DNA of 64,000 nt, taken from NCBI RefSeq assembly GCF_010727325.1, contig NZ_AP022565.1:930001-994000 (forward strand), in the 5' to 3' direction. Numbering within the stretch: position 1 is the first letter of the stretch; each line of letters opens with the position of its first letter. Shown in pieces: positions 33,432 to 42,695 of this stretch. Under the pieces are notes generated by a model. The model saw only the letters and a program-made list of their open reading frames with translations. It made no database searches and was not told where the DNA came from. A program made the position numbers and the translations under genes. Source of the stretch: Mycolicibacterium alvei (GTDB lineage Bacteria > Actinomycetota > Actinomycetes > Mycobacteriales > Mycobacteriaceae).

Positions 33432-34250
33432 GTGTTGACCGCCCAGACCCTGATCGCGCGGCCGGATTTCAGCATCTCCACCTGGAGCTGCACCGGCGAG
33501 CACGCTGACTGGTCCGAGCCCGAACGCCCGGTCGACGGGCGGTTCGTTCTGGTGCGCTCGGGGCGCTTTCACCGTCGTGGATCGGGCGGCGCGGTGGAAC
33601 ACGATGCGACGCTCGGCTACCTCGGTACACCCGGGGAGCCCGAACATTTCGCCCATCCGCACGGCGGGGATGCCTGTACGTCGTTGCAACTCAACGCCGA
33701 AAACTGGTGGCAACTCGCCGGGGATCCGGAACGGACCGGCCCTGCCGCCGTGTACGTCGACGCGCGGCTAGAACTGGCACACCGGCGGCTGCTGGCCGTC
33801 GGTCGCGCTGATCCCGACTATCAGCTCGCCGAGGGGCTGGTGCAGCTGGTCGGTGCGGCGCTGCGTTCGGCGGCGCAACGGCCGATACCGGCCGGATCGT
33901 CGGCTCGGCTCTCTGAGCGGCGGTTGGTGGCACAGGCCCGCGAGGCGATCAGGCAGGCCGATGACGCTGCGGTGGGCCTGTTCCCCCTGGCAGCTACTCT
34001 CGGCGTTTCCCCGTACCGGCTGAGCCGCTCGTTCAGCAATGAACTCGGGGTGTCGGTCACGCGGTACCGCAACCGGGTCCGGGTCGAACGGGCGCTCGAC
34101 CACCTGCACCGCGGCGAATCCACGATGGCCGACGTCGCAGCTAGGCTGGGCTTCGCCGACCAGGCTCACTTCTGCCGCACAGTGCGCGCGCACACCGGGT
34201 GGACGCCCACCGCGACCCGACGCGAATTACGCCGAGCCGCTGCAGATTAG
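33432..34250 (+). CDS. AraC family transcriptional regulator
   Basis: A 272-residue regulator. The N-terminal half is a cupin-like effector domain (FVLVRSGRFHRRG, then EPEHFAHPHGG). The C-terminal 100 residues contain two helix-turn-helix units: PLAATLGVSPYRLSRSFSNELG and MADVAARLGFADQAHFCRTVRAHTGWTP, the second being the AraC signature. It is divergent from the SRPBCC gene and is a plausible regulator of it. The stop overlaps the convergent nadC stop (TTAG). Confidence 0.9.
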   Translation: MLTAQTLIARPDFSISTWSCTGEHADWSEPERPVDGRFVLVRSGRFHRRGSGGAVEHDATLGYLGTPGEPEHFAHPHGGDACTSLQLNAENWWQLAGDPERTGPAAVYVDARLELAHRRLLAVGRADPDYQLAEGLVQLVGAALRSAAQRPIPAGSSARLSERRLVAQAREAIRQADDAAVGLFPLAATLGVSPYRLSRSFSNELGVSVTRYRNRVRVERALDHLHRGESTMADVAARLGFADQAHFCRTVRAHTGWTPTATRRELRRAAAD

Positions 34251-35104
34251 GTGTCCAGGCCGATATCGAGCACCCGCACCGAATGGGTGAGGGCGCCGAT
34301 CGCGAGGTAGTCGACCCCGGTGCCGGCGTATTCCGCGGCGCTGTCCAGGGACAGGCCTCCCGAGGATTCCAGCAGTGTCTTTGGCGAGCGCGTGTCCCGG
34401 CGCTGAACTGCGATCTGGGTCTGCCAGACCGGAAAGTTGTCCAGCAGTACCAGCTCCACATCGGCGGACAGCACGTCGTCGAGCTGCTCGAGGGAATCCA
34501 CCTCGACCTCGCACGGCAGGTCCGGCGCCTCGGCCCGGACCGCCTTGAGCGCGGCCAGCACCGACCCGGCCGCGGCGACGTGGTTGTCCTTGATCAGTGC
34601 GGCGTCGCCGAGTCCCATCCGGTGGTTGACGCCACCGCCGACCCGGACCGCGTACTTCTGCAGCGCCCGCAGGCCGGGCAGCGTCTTGCGGGTGTCGCGG
34701 ATCTTGGCGTGGGTGCCGGCAACTGCGTCGACCCAGGCCGCGGTCGCGGTGGCGATTCCCGACAGGTGGCACATCAGGTTCAGCATGGTGCGCTCGGCGG
34801 TGAGCAGGCCCCGGGTCGGCGCCTCGACGGTCAGGATCGCCGACCGGGCGTCCAGTCGGGCACCGTCCTCGACACGGTCGATCACGCGGTAGCCGTCGAC
34901 GCCGAGTACCTCGTCGAGCACCAGCAGCGCGATGTCGACACCCGCGGCCACGCCCGGCTCCCGGTTCACCACCGACGCCGTGGTCATCGCGTCGGCTCCG
35001 ACAGTGGCCGTGGTGGTGACATCCGGGCCGTAGCGCAGGTCTTCTTCGAGTGCCCGCGCAATCGTGGCCCGCGCCTCGGCCACCTCGGTATCCGAAAGTG
35101 TCAT
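34247..35104 (-). CDS. nadC: Nicotinate-nucleotide pyrophosphorylase (quinolinate phosphoribosyltransferase)
   Basis: NadC joins quinolinate with PRPP to give nicotinate mononucleotide, the third step of de novo NAD synthesis. The 285 residues match the known mycobacterial length. Motifs are RTMLNLMCHLSGIAT, the substrate-binding RDTRKTLPGLRALQKYAV, KDNHV and ESSGGL. ATG 35104 shares one base with the nadB stop (TGATG). It is the last gene of nadA-nadB-nadC. Confidence 0.97.
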   Translation of the reverse strand: MTLSDTEVAEARATIARALEEDLRYGPDVTTTATVGADAMTTASVVNREPGVAAGVDIALLVLDEVLGVDGYRVIDRVEDGARLDARSAILTVEAPTRGLLTAERTMLNLMCHLSGIATATAAWVDAVAGTHAKIRDTRKTLPGLRALQKYAVRVGGGVNHRMGLGDAALIKDNHVAAAGSVLAALKAVRAEAPDLPCEVEVDSLEQLDDVLSADVELVLLDNFPVWQTQIAVQRRDTRSPKTLLESSGGLSLDSAAEYAGTGVDYLAIGALTHSVRVLDIGLDT

Positions 35105-36705
35105 CAGCACACCGCCGTTGCGGTGTCGAGGGCGGGACGGCCGGCTACGGCACGAATCGTCACGGAATGCTCCTGAGCGGGGTCGGTTTCGGGGTAATCG
35201 CCGCGATGGTGGCAGCCGCGGCTTTCGGTACGGGCCAGGGCCGCGACGGCGATCGCCCGTGCGGTTGCGGTGAGGGCGGCATCCTCAAAGCTCTGGCGGC
35301 TCGCAGGCTGCACCGAGCGCGCGCCGGCCAGAACGGCGTCGAGCCGACGCAGACCGTCGGCGTCGCGGACCACTGAGGCGAATTCGGACATGTTCCGCTG
35401 CAAGACATCTCGGTCGACCGAGTGTTGACGGCGATCCTGCGGCGCTTGTGCGCGCACCGTGCCTGCCGCACCGGCATGCTCGGCGGCCAGCCGACCGGCG
35501 CGGCCGCCGACGACCAGCCCTTCCAGCAGGCTGTTGGAGGCCAATCGGTTGGCCCCGTGCATGCCCGTCCGGGCCACCTCCCCCGCGGCGAACAGGCCGG
35601 GCAGTTCGGTGCGTCCGTGCACGTCGGTGACGACACCGCCGCAGCTGTAGTGGGCGCCGGGCACCACCGGGATGGGTTGGCGGGTCGGGTCGACACCGGC
35701 TTCCGCGCAGGCTGCGGCGACGGTGGGAAACCGGTCTCCGAACTCGGCGACGCCCCGGGCGTCGAGGTACACGCATGGGTCACCGGATGTACTCATCCGC
35801 GCGTTGACGGCCGCGGCCACCACATCACGTGGGGCCAGGTCCCCCATCGGGTGTACCCCTTGGGTCACCGAATCACCTTGAGAATCAATGAGTATGGCGC
35901 CTTCACCACGCAGCGCTTCGGTGATGAGCGGGCGCCGGCCACCACCATTTTCGACATAGAGCATCGTGGGGTGGAACTGGACGAACTCGATGTCGCGGAC
36001 CGGGACACCGGCCCACAGTGCCAGCGCAATGCCGTCACCGGTCGAGCCACTGGGGTTGGTGGTGGCCGTGTAAACGTGACCGAGCCCTCCGGTGGCCAGG
36101 ATGACCGAGGGCGCGTGCACGATGCCCAGGCCGTCCTCGTTGCGGACCAGCACACCGGTGACGGTGGCCTCGTCGCGTAGGACCTGCAGCGCCACATGAT
36201 CGCGGCGGATGTCGAGCCTGGACGCCGCGGAATCGAGGGCCCGCTGCACCTCGGCCCCGGTCGCGTCGCCGCCCGCATGAATGATCCGACGTTGGGTGTG
36301 TCCGCCCTCGCGGGTCAGTGCCCAACGCCCGGGGGTGGTTTCGTCGAACTGCGCACCGTCGGCGACCAGTTCGGCCACCGCGTCGTAGCCGGCCGCGACG
36401 ATGGAGCGCACCGCATCCGGGTCGCACAGACCGCCGCCGGCGGCGACGGTGTCGGCGACATGCGTCTCGACCGAGTCATCGGTGTCCGGCAGAACCACGG
36501 CGATCCCACCCTGGGCATGGAAAGTCGCCGTCTCGCGGGCCTTGCTCAGCACCACCACCCGGCGGCCACGGCGATGCGCGGCCAAGGCCGCCACCAGGCC
36601 CGCGACCCCGGTGCCGACCACGACGACATCAGCGCGCTGCTGCCACAGCGTCGAACTGCCGCAGGCGAAGCGGCTCGATCCCCGGGCACTGCCCGTCGGC
36701 GTCAT
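35104..36705 (-). CDS. nadB: L-aspartate oxidase
   Basis: NadB oxidises aspartate to iminoaspartate with FAD. The 533-residue flavoprotein has the dinucleotide fold [17 protein letters not shown], the FAD-binding [10 protein letters not shown], the catalytic [12 protein letters not shown] region and [19 protein letters not shown] 36705 overlaps the nadA stop as ATGA; a longer frame to 36855 lies inside nadA. The C-terminal part is shorter than in enteric NadB, as in other actinobacteria. Confidence 0.96.
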   Translation of the reverse strand: MTPTGSARGSSRFACGSSTLWQQRADVVVVGTGVAGLVAALAAHRRGRRVVVLSKARETATFHAQGGIAVVLPDTDDSVETHVADTVAAGGGLCDPDAVRSIVAAGYDAVAELVADGAQFDETTPGRWALTREGGHTQRRIIHAGGDATGAEVQRALDSAASRLDIRRDHVALQVLRDEATVTGVLVRNEDGLGIVHAPSVILATGGLGHVYTATTNPSGSTGDGIALALWAGVPVRDIEFVQFHPTMLYVENGGGRRPLITEALRGEGAILIDSQGDSVTQGVHPMGDLAPRDVVAAAVNARMSTSGDPCVYLDARGVAEFGDRFPTVAAACAEAGVDPTRQPIPVVPGAHYSCGGVVTDVHGRTELPGLFAAGEVARTGMHGANRLASNSLLEGLVVGGRAGRLAAEHAGAAGTVRAQAPQDRRQHSVDRDVLQRNMSEFASVVRDADGLRRLDAVLAGARSVQPASRQSFEDAALTATARAIAVAALARTESRGCHHRGDYPETDPAQEHSVTIRAVAGRPALDTATAVC

Positions 36706-37745
36706 TCGCCGCCGCCGGGCTGACCAATCGCAATCATTCGCTGCACGCTGGCACGACCCAGCCGAGCGGTCTCGGGATCGACGTGCACCTCGTCGGCGCC
36801 TTCGATCAGGCAGCGCAGCAGCGCGGCCGGAGTGATCATCTTCATGTAGGTGCACGACGCGCGGTCGTTGACGGCCAGGAAGTCGACTTCGGGTGCGGCC
36901 CTTCGCAGCTGGTGCAGCATGCCGACCTCGGTGGCGACGAGTACCTGCCGGGCACTGGTCTCGCGGGCCGCATCGAGCATGCCGCCGGTGGACAGGATCT
37001 TCACCCGCTCCTCGGGAACCGCGCCCTCACCTGCGAGGTAGAGCGCCGAGGTGGCGCAACCACATTCGGGGTGCACGAACAGTTCGGCGTCGGGGTGCGA
37101 CCGGGCCTGGGCGGCCAGCTCGTCGCCGTTGATGCCGGCGTGCACGTGGCATTCACCGGCCCAGACATGCAAGTTCTTGCGACCGGTGACGCGGCGCACG
37201 TGCGCGCCCAGGAACTGATCCGGGCAGAACAGCACCTCGCGGTCCTCGGGTATCGAGGCCACCACCTCGACGGCATTCGAGGATGTGCAGCAGATATCGG
37301 TCAGCGCCTTCACCGCGGCGGTGGTGTTGACGTAGGACACGACGACCGCACCGGGGTGCTCGTCTTTCCAGGCCTGCAACTCGTCGGCGGTGATCGAATC
37401 GGCCAGCGAGCAACCGGCCCGCTGGTCGGGGATCAGGACCGTCTTGTCGGGGCTGAGCATCTTGGCCGTCTCGGCCATGAAGTGCACACCGCAGAACACG
37501 ATCGTGTCTTCGGGAGCCTCGGCGGCGACGCGCGACAGCGCCAGTGAATCACCCACGTGGTCGGCGACGTCCTGGATGGCCGGCAGCTGGTAATTGTGCG
37601 CCAGCAGCGTCGCACCGCGCAGGTCGGCCAGACGGCGGATCTCAGCGGCCCATTTCTCGTCGCCGTCTACGCCGGAATAGCCGCCGGGGCCATCGACGAT
37701 CTGTTCCGCCAAACCCCCCGCGAGGGTGTCATCGAGAGCGGTCAC
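36702..37745 (-). CDS. nadA: Quinolinate synthase A
   Basis: NadA condenses iminoaspartate with dihydroxyacetone phosphate to quinolinate, using an oxygen-sensitive [4Fe-4S] cluster. The 347 residues have [21 protein letters not shown] at the start, and the cluster cysteines in FCGVHFM (Cys85), ECHVHAG and [11 protein letters not shown] 37745 is chosen because GGAGGAGG stands 5 bases upstream; the longer frame to 37916 crosses the nrtR operator. It is the first gene of the NAD operon. Confidence 0.96.
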   Translation of the reverse strand: MTALDDTLAGGLAEQIVDGPGGYSGVDGDEKWAAEIRRLADLRGATLLAHNYQLPAIQDVADHVGDSLALSRVAAEAPEDTIVFCGVHFMAETAKMLSPDKTVLIPDQRAGCSLADSITADELQAWKDEHPGAVVVSYVNTTAAVKALTDICCTSSNAVEVVASIPEDREVLFCPDQFLGAHVRRVTGRKNLHVWAGECHVHAGINGDELAAQARSHPDAELFVHPECGCATSALYLAGEGAVPEERVKILSTGGMLDAARETSARQVLVATEVGMLHQLRRAAPEVDFLAVNDRASCTYMKMITPAALLRCLIEGADEVHVDPETARLGRASVQRMIAIGQPGGGE

Positions 37746-37768
37746 GTCGACCTCCTCCACTGAATCAG

Positions 37769-37791
37769 GTTTTCGACTTACAATCGAAAAC
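37769..37791. promoter_or_regulatory. Probable NrtR operator between nadA and nrtR
   Basis: GTTTTCGA (37769-37776) and TCGAAAAC (37784-37791) form a perfect 8-bp inverted repeat with a 7-base centre. The centre includes TACAAT (37779-37784), a good -10 for nrtR, ending 7 bases before ATG 37792. The site also lies 24 bases upstream of the nadA start. A regulator bound here could block both directions. Confidence 0.7.
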
Positions 37792-38484
37792 ATGCAATAT
37801 GGTAACACCGCGCACGAAGTGCTTGCCGCCGTGTTCCAGGTTCGCGGCCTCGACACCCGGCAACCCGAACTCAACGTGCTGTTATGGCAACGCGCACTGG
37901 ATCCCGAGCGGGACAAATGGTCCCTGCCGGGCGGCCGGCTGGGTGACGACGAGGACCTGATCAGCTCGGTTCGGCGACAGCTGGCCGAGAAGGTTGACCT
38001 GCGTGAACTTGCCCACCTCGAACAATTGGCCGTGTTCTCCGACCCCTATCGGGTCCCGGACGTGCGGACCATCGCATCCACGTTCCTGGGCCTCATGCCG
38101 TCCCCTTCGACCCCTGCCCTACCGCCGGACACCCGGTGGCATCCGGTCAGCGACCTGCCCCCGATGGCCTTCGACCACGCGCCGATGGTCGAACACGCGC
38201 GCAACCGGCTGGTAGCCAAGATGTCATACACCAACATCGGATTCGCCTTGGCGCCAAAAGAATTCGCCCTGTCCACGCTGCGTGACATCTACAACGCCGC
38301 CCTCGACTATCAAGTCGACGCCACAAACCTGCAGCGAGTTCTGGAACGTCGAAAAGTGATCACCCGCACCGGCACGACGGCACGATCCGGTCGCAGTGGC
38401 GGACGACCCGCGGCGCTGTATCGCTTCACCGATTCCCGGTACCGCGTGACCGATGAATTCGCCGCGTTGCGCCCACCCGTGTGA
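37792..38484 (+). CDS. nrtR: Nudix-related transcriptional regulator of NAD synthesis
   Basis: A 230-residue protein made of an N-terminal Nudix-like domain and a C-terminal winged helix. The Nudix box region [26 protein letters not shown] has lost the canonical REXXEE acids (the middle reads RRQLAEK), as in NrtR proteins that sense ADP-ribose or NAD without hydrolysis. The C-terminal [19 protein letters not shown] fits the NrtR DNA-binding wing. It is divergent from nadABC over a palindrome. ATG 37792 directly follows the palindrome and is probably leaderless. A true Nudix hydrolase is less likely. Confidence 0.88.
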   Translation: MQYGNTAHEVLAAVFQVRGLDTRQPELNVLLWQRALDPERDKWSLPGGRLGDDEDLISSVRRQLAEKVDLRELAHLEQLAVFSDPYRVPDVRTIASTFLGLMPSPSTPALPPDTRWHPVSDLPPMAFDHAPMVEHARNRLVAKMSYTNIGFALAPKEFALSTLRDIYNAALDYQVDATNLQRVLERRKVITRTGTTARSGRSGGRPAALYRFTDSRYRVTDEFAALRPPV

Positions 38485-38493
38485 GTCGACTGG

Positions 38494-38520
38494 ATTCTTA
38501 GACCCTTCTTAAGCAAGAAT
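38494..38520. promoter_or_regulatory. Inverted repeat upstream of the lipase gene
   Basis: ATTCTT (38494-38499) and AAGAAT (38515-38520) could form a 6-bp stem with a 15-base loop in the 42-base gap between nrtR and the lipase. It might be a weak terminator or a regulator site; sequence alone does not decide. Confidence 0.3.
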
Positions 38521-38526
38521 GCCGGG

Positions 38527-39858
38527 ATGGACTTGGGTAGTGCGGCAAGAGCCTCCAAAGCCGAATGGATCGGTCGAGCACCTCACGAGGAGCTCGACCG
38601 AGCGTCGCGCCCCACGCTTCCTCACGACGATCCGTTCTACGCCCCACCTGCGGGGTTCGAGCATTCCGAGCCCGGAACCGTCCTGCGCAGCCGTGACGTC
38701 GAGCTGGCCTTTCTCGGCTTGATCCCGCAGCGCCTGCAGGCCACCCAGCTGCTGTACCGCTCCACCGACCGCAACGGCAACCCCGAAGCTGCGGCCACGA
38801 CCGTCATCGTCCCCGCCGACGCCGCAGCCGACTGCCCGGTGGTGTCTTACCAGTGCGCGATCGACGCCATCTCGGCCCGGTGCTTCCCGTCCTACGCGCT
38901 GCGCCACCACGCGAAGGCCACCGGCTCCCTGGCCCAGCTGGAGCTCCTTTTGATCTCCGCCGCGCTGGCCGAGGGCTGGGCCGTCTCGGTTCCCGACCAC
39001 GAGGGCGTCAACGGCATGTGGGGCGCACCCTACGAGCCCGGTTACCGGGTGCTCGACGGCTTGCGTGCGGCGATCAACACCGAGCACCTCTCGTTGTCAC
39101 CGATCGCACGCATCGGTCTGTGGGGATACTCCGGCGGCGGCCTGGCCAGTGCCTGGGCAGCCGAGATGGCCGGCAGCTACGCCCCTGAGCTCAATATCGT
39201 CGGCGCGGTCCTCGGCTCTCCCGTCGGCAACCTCGGAAACACGTTCCGCCGGCTCAACGGCACGATGTTCTCCGGGCTGCCGGCTCTCGTAGTGGCCGCG
39301 CTCGCCGATATCTACCCCAACCTCAACCGGGTGATCGCCGAGCACGCCACCACCGAGGGACGCAAGGTCCTGGACCGGTTGCACCGAATGACCACTGTGG
39401 AGGCCGTCGTGCGGATGTTCCGCACCGACATGGCCGACCTGGTGGACCTGCCGCTCGATGAGATCCTGGACGGTCCAGAGGTCAGCGAAGTGTTCAACGA
39501 CACCAAACTCGGTGTGGCCGTGCCGGTTCCGCCGGTTCTGATCGTGCAGGCCGTGCACGACGAGATCATCTCGGTCGACGACATCGACGAACTCGCCGAT
39601 ACCTACCTGGCCGGCGGCGCCGACGTGACCTACCACCGCGACATGTTCAGCGAACACCTGCTGCTGCACCCGTTCTCGGCGCCGATGGCGCTGCGCTGGT
39701 TGACCGACCGGTTCGCCGACCGCCCGCTGACCGCCAACCTGGTGCGGTCCAAGTGGCCGGCGCTGCTGAACCCGATCACCTACATGGGCATGGCGCGACT
39801 GGCCAGCATCGCCACCAAAGTCGCGATGGGCCGCACGGTCCGGCGACGCCCGCTCTGA
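38527..39858 (+). CDS. Secretory-lipase-fold (LIP family) esterase/lipase
   Basis: A 443-residue alpha/beta hydrolase of the LIP lipase family (counterpart of M. tuberculosis Rv1592c). The nucleophile elbow is GYSGGG (near residue 200), the acid is likely Asp in AVHDEIIS, and the His in SEHLLLH. No clear signal peptide: the N-terminus [17 protein letters not shown] is polar. It follows nrtR by 42 bases and probably acts on acyl esters. The exact substrate is unknown. Confidence 0.88.
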   Translation: MDLGSAARASKAEWIGRAPHEELDRASRPTLPHDDPFYAPPAGFEHSEPGTVLRSRDVELAFLGLIPQRLQATQLLYRSTDRNGNPEAAATTVIVPADAAADCPVVSYQCAIDAISARCFPSYALRHHAKATGSLAQLELLLISAALAEGWAVSVPDHEGVNGMWGAPYEPGYRVLDGLRAAINTEHLSLSPIARIGLWGYSGGGLASAWAAEMAGSYAPELNIVGAVLGSPVGNLGNTFRRLNGTMFSGLPALVVAALADIYPNLNRVIAEHATTEGRKVLDRLHRMTTVEAVVRMFRTDMADLVDLPLDEILDGPEVSEVFNDTKLGVAVPVPPVLIVQAVHDEIISVDDIDELADTYLAGGADVTYHRDMFSEHLLLHPFSAPMALRWLTDRFADRPLTANLVRSKWPALLNPITYMGMARLASIATKVAMGRTVRRRPL

Positions 39859-39866
39859 GGGCCGCA

Positions 39867-39886
39867 ATCCAGTCCGGGGGCTGGAT
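39867..39886. terminator. Stem-loop between convergent genes
   Basis: ATCCAG (39867-39872) and CTGGAT (39881-39886) pair around an 8-base G-rich loop in the 27-base gap between the lipase and the DUF2567 gene. It lacks a U-tract and could act in both directions. Confidence 0.35.
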
Positions 39887-40692
39887 CAAACGCCCGGAGG
39901 GCTGACCACCGGTGGGATCACCGGATAGGGCGGCATCTCCACAGGCGGCCACGCACCGAGATCATCACGGACCGTGGACACCGCGATCAACGCGTAGACC
40001 ATCGCGGCCATGGCCGCTGGGAACAGGATGGTGCCGGCGACCTGTAGCGCCGTATGGCCGAAAAATACGGATGCGGCTTCCACCGCGTAGTGGACGCGGT
40101 GTTCCGGGGTGACCGGAGCCCCGGCAATGTCGACGGAACCGAACCGCAGATGGGCCAACGCCGCACCGACGCCGGCAGCCACCGCCGCGGCCACCCCGCA
40201 CCCGACAGACAACGCGGCGACCAGAACCGGCCCGCGATGCGCAGTCCACTGCCACAGTGCCACCGCGGCCACGACCGCCAGGACGACAAGCATGCCGACG
40301 AGCAAGAATGCCGACGTGAAGAAGTGGTCGGATTCACCGCCCAGATAGGCGTGCACCCGCTCACCACTGCGGGTCAGCGCCACCACGCCGTGAATCTCCG
40401 GGGCGAGCCAGGCCCACAACGCGCCGATCACCGCACCCGCCGCCGCAAGGCCGGCGATCACGATCAATACCGCCCGCTGCCGTGAAACACGCGGCGCGCC
40501 AAGGATATCGGCAGGAGCCGCCGTGACGACGACACCCTGCTCTTCGCCCGAGAGGCTCATCGGGGCCTTCTGCTCTTCGCCCGAGAGGCTCATCGGGGCC
40601 TTCTGCTCTTCGCCCGAGAGGCTCATCGGGGCCTTCTGCTCTTCGCCCGAGAGGCTCATCGGGGCCTTCTGCTCTTCGCCCGAGAGGCTCAT
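39886..40692 (-). CDS. DUF2567 membrane protein with repeated N-terminus
   Basis: A 268-residue protein, counterpart of M. tuberculosis Rv1591. Residues 1-52 are four and two-thirds exact copies of the 11-residue unit [11 protein letters not shown]. After this come about four hydrophobic spans (near 72-95, 125-155, 158-180, 210-235) and a proline-rich tail ([14 protein letters not shown]). ATG 40692 overlaps the stop of the upstream gene as ATGA, but each repeat unit also begins with ATG after AGAAGG, so translation could start at any of five positions. Function unknown. Confidence 0.82.
   Translation of the reverse strand: MSLSGEEQKAPMSLSGEEQKAPMSLSGEEQKAPMSLSGEEQKAPMSLSGEEQGVVVTAAPADILGAPRVSRQRAVLIVIAGLAAAGAVIGALWAWLAPEIHGVVALTRSGERVHAYLGGESDHFFTSAFLLVGMLVVLAVVAAVALWQWTAHRGPVLVAALSVGCGVAAAVAAGVGAALAHLRFGSVDIAGAPVTPEHRVHYAVEAASVFFGHTALQVAGTILFPAAMAAMVYALIAVSTVRDDLGAWPPVEMPPYPVIPPVVSPPGV
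40537..40692 (-). repeat. 33-bp tandem repeat carrying start codons
   Basis: Four identical 33-bp units (40692-40660, 40659-40627, 40626-40594, 40593-40561) plus a 24-bp partial unit (40560-40537). Each begins with ATGAGCCTCTCGGGCGAAGA and ends in AGAAGGCCCCG. Every unit recreates the ATGA start/stop overlap. Perfect identity suggests recent expansion by slippage. No spacers, so it is not a CRISPR array. Confidence 0.97.
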
Positions 40693-40934
40693 CGCCGCGT
40701 ATCCAGGTCCAGAGAATCCACCTGCCCATGCCGCGAACACTTGGCCCACCACCCGGTGGGCCGCACCTGGACGATCATCCGGCGGCCGCACTCGGCGCAG
40801 AACCGGGGCGGTTCCAGGCCGAGCTGAGCGGCGGTGGGAACGACACTTCCGTCCGCCGCGTCCACCTGGACCCCGGTGTAGACGTTGTATAGGCCGGCGC
40901 CGACGGGCGCGGGCAAATCGTGAACCATCACCAC
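40689..40934 (-). CDS. Small zinc-ribbon-like protein
   Basis: An 81-residue protein, in the place of M. tuberculosis Rv1590. The C-terminal half has CAECGRRM, then WWAKCSRHG, a likely zinc ribbon with three Cys and a His. It starts 6 bases after bioB (GTG 40934, or ATG 40928) and ends in an ATGA overlap with the DUF2567 gene, so bioB and these two form one transcript. A role linked to biotin is only positional. Confidence 0.75.
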   Translation of the reverse strand: MVMVHDLPAPVGAGLYNVYTGVQVDAADGSVVPTAAQLGLEPPRFCAECGRRMIVQVRPTGWWAKCSRHGQVDSLDLDTRR

Positions 40935-40939
40935 CAGTT

Positions 40940-41947
40940 CTACAGGGTGGCGTTCAGCGCCTTGATCGGCATCTGCAGATCATCGAGCAATTCCAGGTCC
41001 GACTCGGCCGGGCGACCCAGCGTGGTCAGGTAGTTGCCGACGATGACGGCGTTGATGCCGCCCAGGATGCCCTGCTTGGCGCCCAGATCACCCAGGGTGA
41101 TCTCGCGCCCGCCGGCGAAGCGCAGCATGGTGCGCGGCAGCGCCAACCGGAAAGCGGCGACGGCACGCAGCGCGTCCGCGGCCGGCAGCACCTCGAGATC
41201 GCCGAACGGCGTGCCCGGGCGGGGGTTGAGGAAGTTCAGCGGCACCTCGTGCGGGTTGAGTTCGGCCAGGTTGGCGGCGAACTCGGCACGCTGCTCCAGC
41301 GTTTCCCCCATGCCGAGGATGCCGCCGCAGCAGACCTCCATACCGGCCTCGCGCACCATTTCCAGGGTGCCCCAGCGCTCCTCCCAGGAGTGCGTGGTGA
41401 CGACGTTCGGGAAGTACGACTGCGCGGTCTCCAGGTTGTGGTTGTAGCGGTGTACGCCCATCTCCTTGAGGCGGTCCACCTGCTCCTGGGTCAGCATGCC
41501 CAGCGAGCACGCGATCTGGATGTCGACCTCGTTGCGGATCGCCTCGATGCCTGCGGCCACCTGGGCCAGCAGTCGCTCGTCGGGCCCGCGCACTGCGGCA
41601 ACGATGCAGAACTCGGTGGCACCGGTCTTGGCGGTCTGCTTGGCGGCCTCGACCAGGCTCGGGATGTCGAGCCAGGCGCTGCGCACCGGGGAGGCGAACA
41701 GACCCGACTGCGAACAGAAGTGGCAGTCCTCCGGGCAGCCGCCGGTCTTGAGGCTGATGATGCCCTCGACCTCGACCTCGGGGCCACACCACTTCATCCG
41801 GACCTCGTGCGCCAGGGCCAGCAGCTCTTCGAGCTGGTCGTCGGGAAGCTGCAGCACCTGCAACGTCTGGTCCTTGTCGAGGCCGACGCCACGCTCCAGA
41901 ACCTGCTCGCGAGCTACGCCCAATACATCTACGGCTGCCTGCGTCAC
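40940..41947 (-). CDS. bioB: Biotin synthase
   Basis: BioB inserts sulfur into dethiobiotin by radical SAM chemistry. The 335-residue protein has the [4Fe-4S] triad CPEDCHFC (Cys71, 75, 78), and the later cysteines and Arg around [15 protein letters not shown] and GGREITLGD that bind the [2Fe-2S] cluster. GTG 41947 has AGGAGG about 9 bases upstream; the frame is open to 42040 through the repeats. It is divergent from bioQ and probably repressed by BioQ. Confidence 0.96.
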   Translation of the reverse strand: MTQAAVDVLGVAREQVLERGVGLDKDQTLQVLQLPDDQLEELLALAHEVRMKWCGPEVEVEGIISLKTGGCPEDCHFCSQSGLFASPVRSAWLDIPSLVEAAKQTAKTGATEFCIVAAVRGPDERLLAQVAAGIEAIRNEVDIQIACSLGMLTQEQVDRLKEMGVHRYNHNLETAQSYFPNVVTTHSWEERWGTLEMVREAGMEVCCGGILGMGETLEQRAEFAANLAELNPHEVPLNFLNPRPGTPFGDLEVLPAADALRAVAAFRLALPRTMLRFAGGREITLGDLGAKQGILGGINAVIVGNYLTTLGRPAESDLELLDDLQMPIKALNATL

Positions 41948-41978
41948 CGAAACGTCCTCCTGTGGATCGTGTGGCCGG

Positions 41979-42053
41979 CTGAGCCGACAATTGAACACGT
42001 CGGCCGGGCCGACAATTGAACACGTCGGCTGAGCCGACAATTGAACACCGTTC
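41979..42053. repeat. Three tandem 25-bp repeats in the bioB-bioQ control region
   Basis: Units 41979-42003, 42004-42028 and 42029-42053 share GCCGACAATTGAACAC. The first two end in GTCGG, so each can fold as GCCGAC-N10-GTCGGC. The third runs into the full BioQ box. Each carries one TGAAC half-site. Confidence 0.85.
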
Positions 42054-42054
42054 A
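42042..42054. promoter_or_regulatory. BioQ operator upstream of bioQ/bioB
   Basis: TGAACACCGTTCA is a perfect 5+3+5 palindrome of the kind described for mycobacterial BioQ. It lies 4 bases before a -10-like TAGGGT (42058-42063) of bioQ. An identical copy lies at 45049-45061. Confidence 0.85.
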
Positions 42055-42057
42055 GGC

Positions 42058-42063
42058 TAGGGT
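42058..42063 (+). promoter_or_regulatory. -10 element of bioQ (probably leaderless)
   Basis: TAGGGT ends 6 bases before GTG 42070, so the message would begin at the start codon. The operator sits just upstream, consistent with autorepression. Confidence 0.5.
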
Positions 42064-42069
42064 AACGGT

Positions 42070-42687
42070 GTGCAACTCCACAAACCCGACGTGGTGGATG
42101 CGGCGACGGCCATCCTCGACAACTACGGCATCGCCGACCTGACGATGCGGCGCCTGGCCCGTGAGCTCAACGTCAGCCCGGGTGCGTTGTACTGGCATTT
42201 CGCCAACAAGCAGGAACTGCTCGGCGCCGTAGCCGACCGCATTCTGGAACCCGTCCGCCGCGATCACACTGCCTCCGCTTGGCCGGGCCGGATCCACCAG
42301 ATCGGCGCGGCGCTGCGTGACGCGCTGCTGTCCCACACCGACGGAGCCGAGCTTGTGTCGTCCAGCTTCGCTGCCGGGCAATCTCAGATCGCCGGCGACA
42401 TCGTCACCCAGCTCGCCGGCGCCGCCCAGCGGGCCGGCGTGGTGTCACCCGATGACGAGTTGGCCGCCCGGACAGTGCTCTATTACGTACTCGGCTTCAC
42501 CGCCGATGAGCAGTCCCGCCTGCAATGGGACGCTGCAGGAGCGTTGGCCGATGACCAGTCGGTGCTTCACCGCGACACGTCACGCCAGTTCGCGTTCGGC
42601 CTGCAATTGCTGGTCGACGGGTTGGCGGTGCGCGGCGCGAGCACGCTCAGCGCCGGACGCGACGTGCTGCAACACAGGCAGGACTGA
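42070..42687 (+). CDS. bioQ: TetR family regulator of biotin genes
   Basis: A 205-residue TetR protein. The helix-turn-helix is at about 25-50 ([21 protein letters not shown]). The C-terminal dimer/ligand domain fits the TetR_C class used by BioQ. The gene is divergent from bioB across the palindrome TGAACACCGTTCA; the same palindrome precedes bioF. Together these support BioQ, a repressor of biotin synthesis in mycobacteria and corynebacteria. The ligand is not known from sequence. Confidence 0.9.
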   Translation: MQLHKPDVVDAATAILDNYGIADLTMRRLARELNVSPGALYWHFANKQELLGAVADRILEPVRRDHTASAWPGRIHQIGAALRDALLSHTDGAELVSSSFAAGQSQIAGDIVTQLAGAAQRAGVVSPDDELAARTVLYYVLGFTADEQSRLQWDAAGALADDQSVLHRDTSRQFAFGLQLLVDGLAVRGASTLSAGRDVLQHRQD

Positions 42688-42695
42688 CCGACCTG

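Noticed and set aside
37726..37791. Longer NrtR starting upstream of ATG 37792
   Set aside because: It would translate through the palindrome and nadA leader; similarity begins after ATG 37792, and the -10 fits that start.
40537..40692. CRISPR-like array
   Set aside because: The units are directly adjacent with no spacers and keep one coding frame; it is a coding tandem repeat.
41979..42053. CRISPR-like array or riboswitch at bioB
   Set aside because: No spacers; the repeated element contains BioQ half-sites, which explains the position better.
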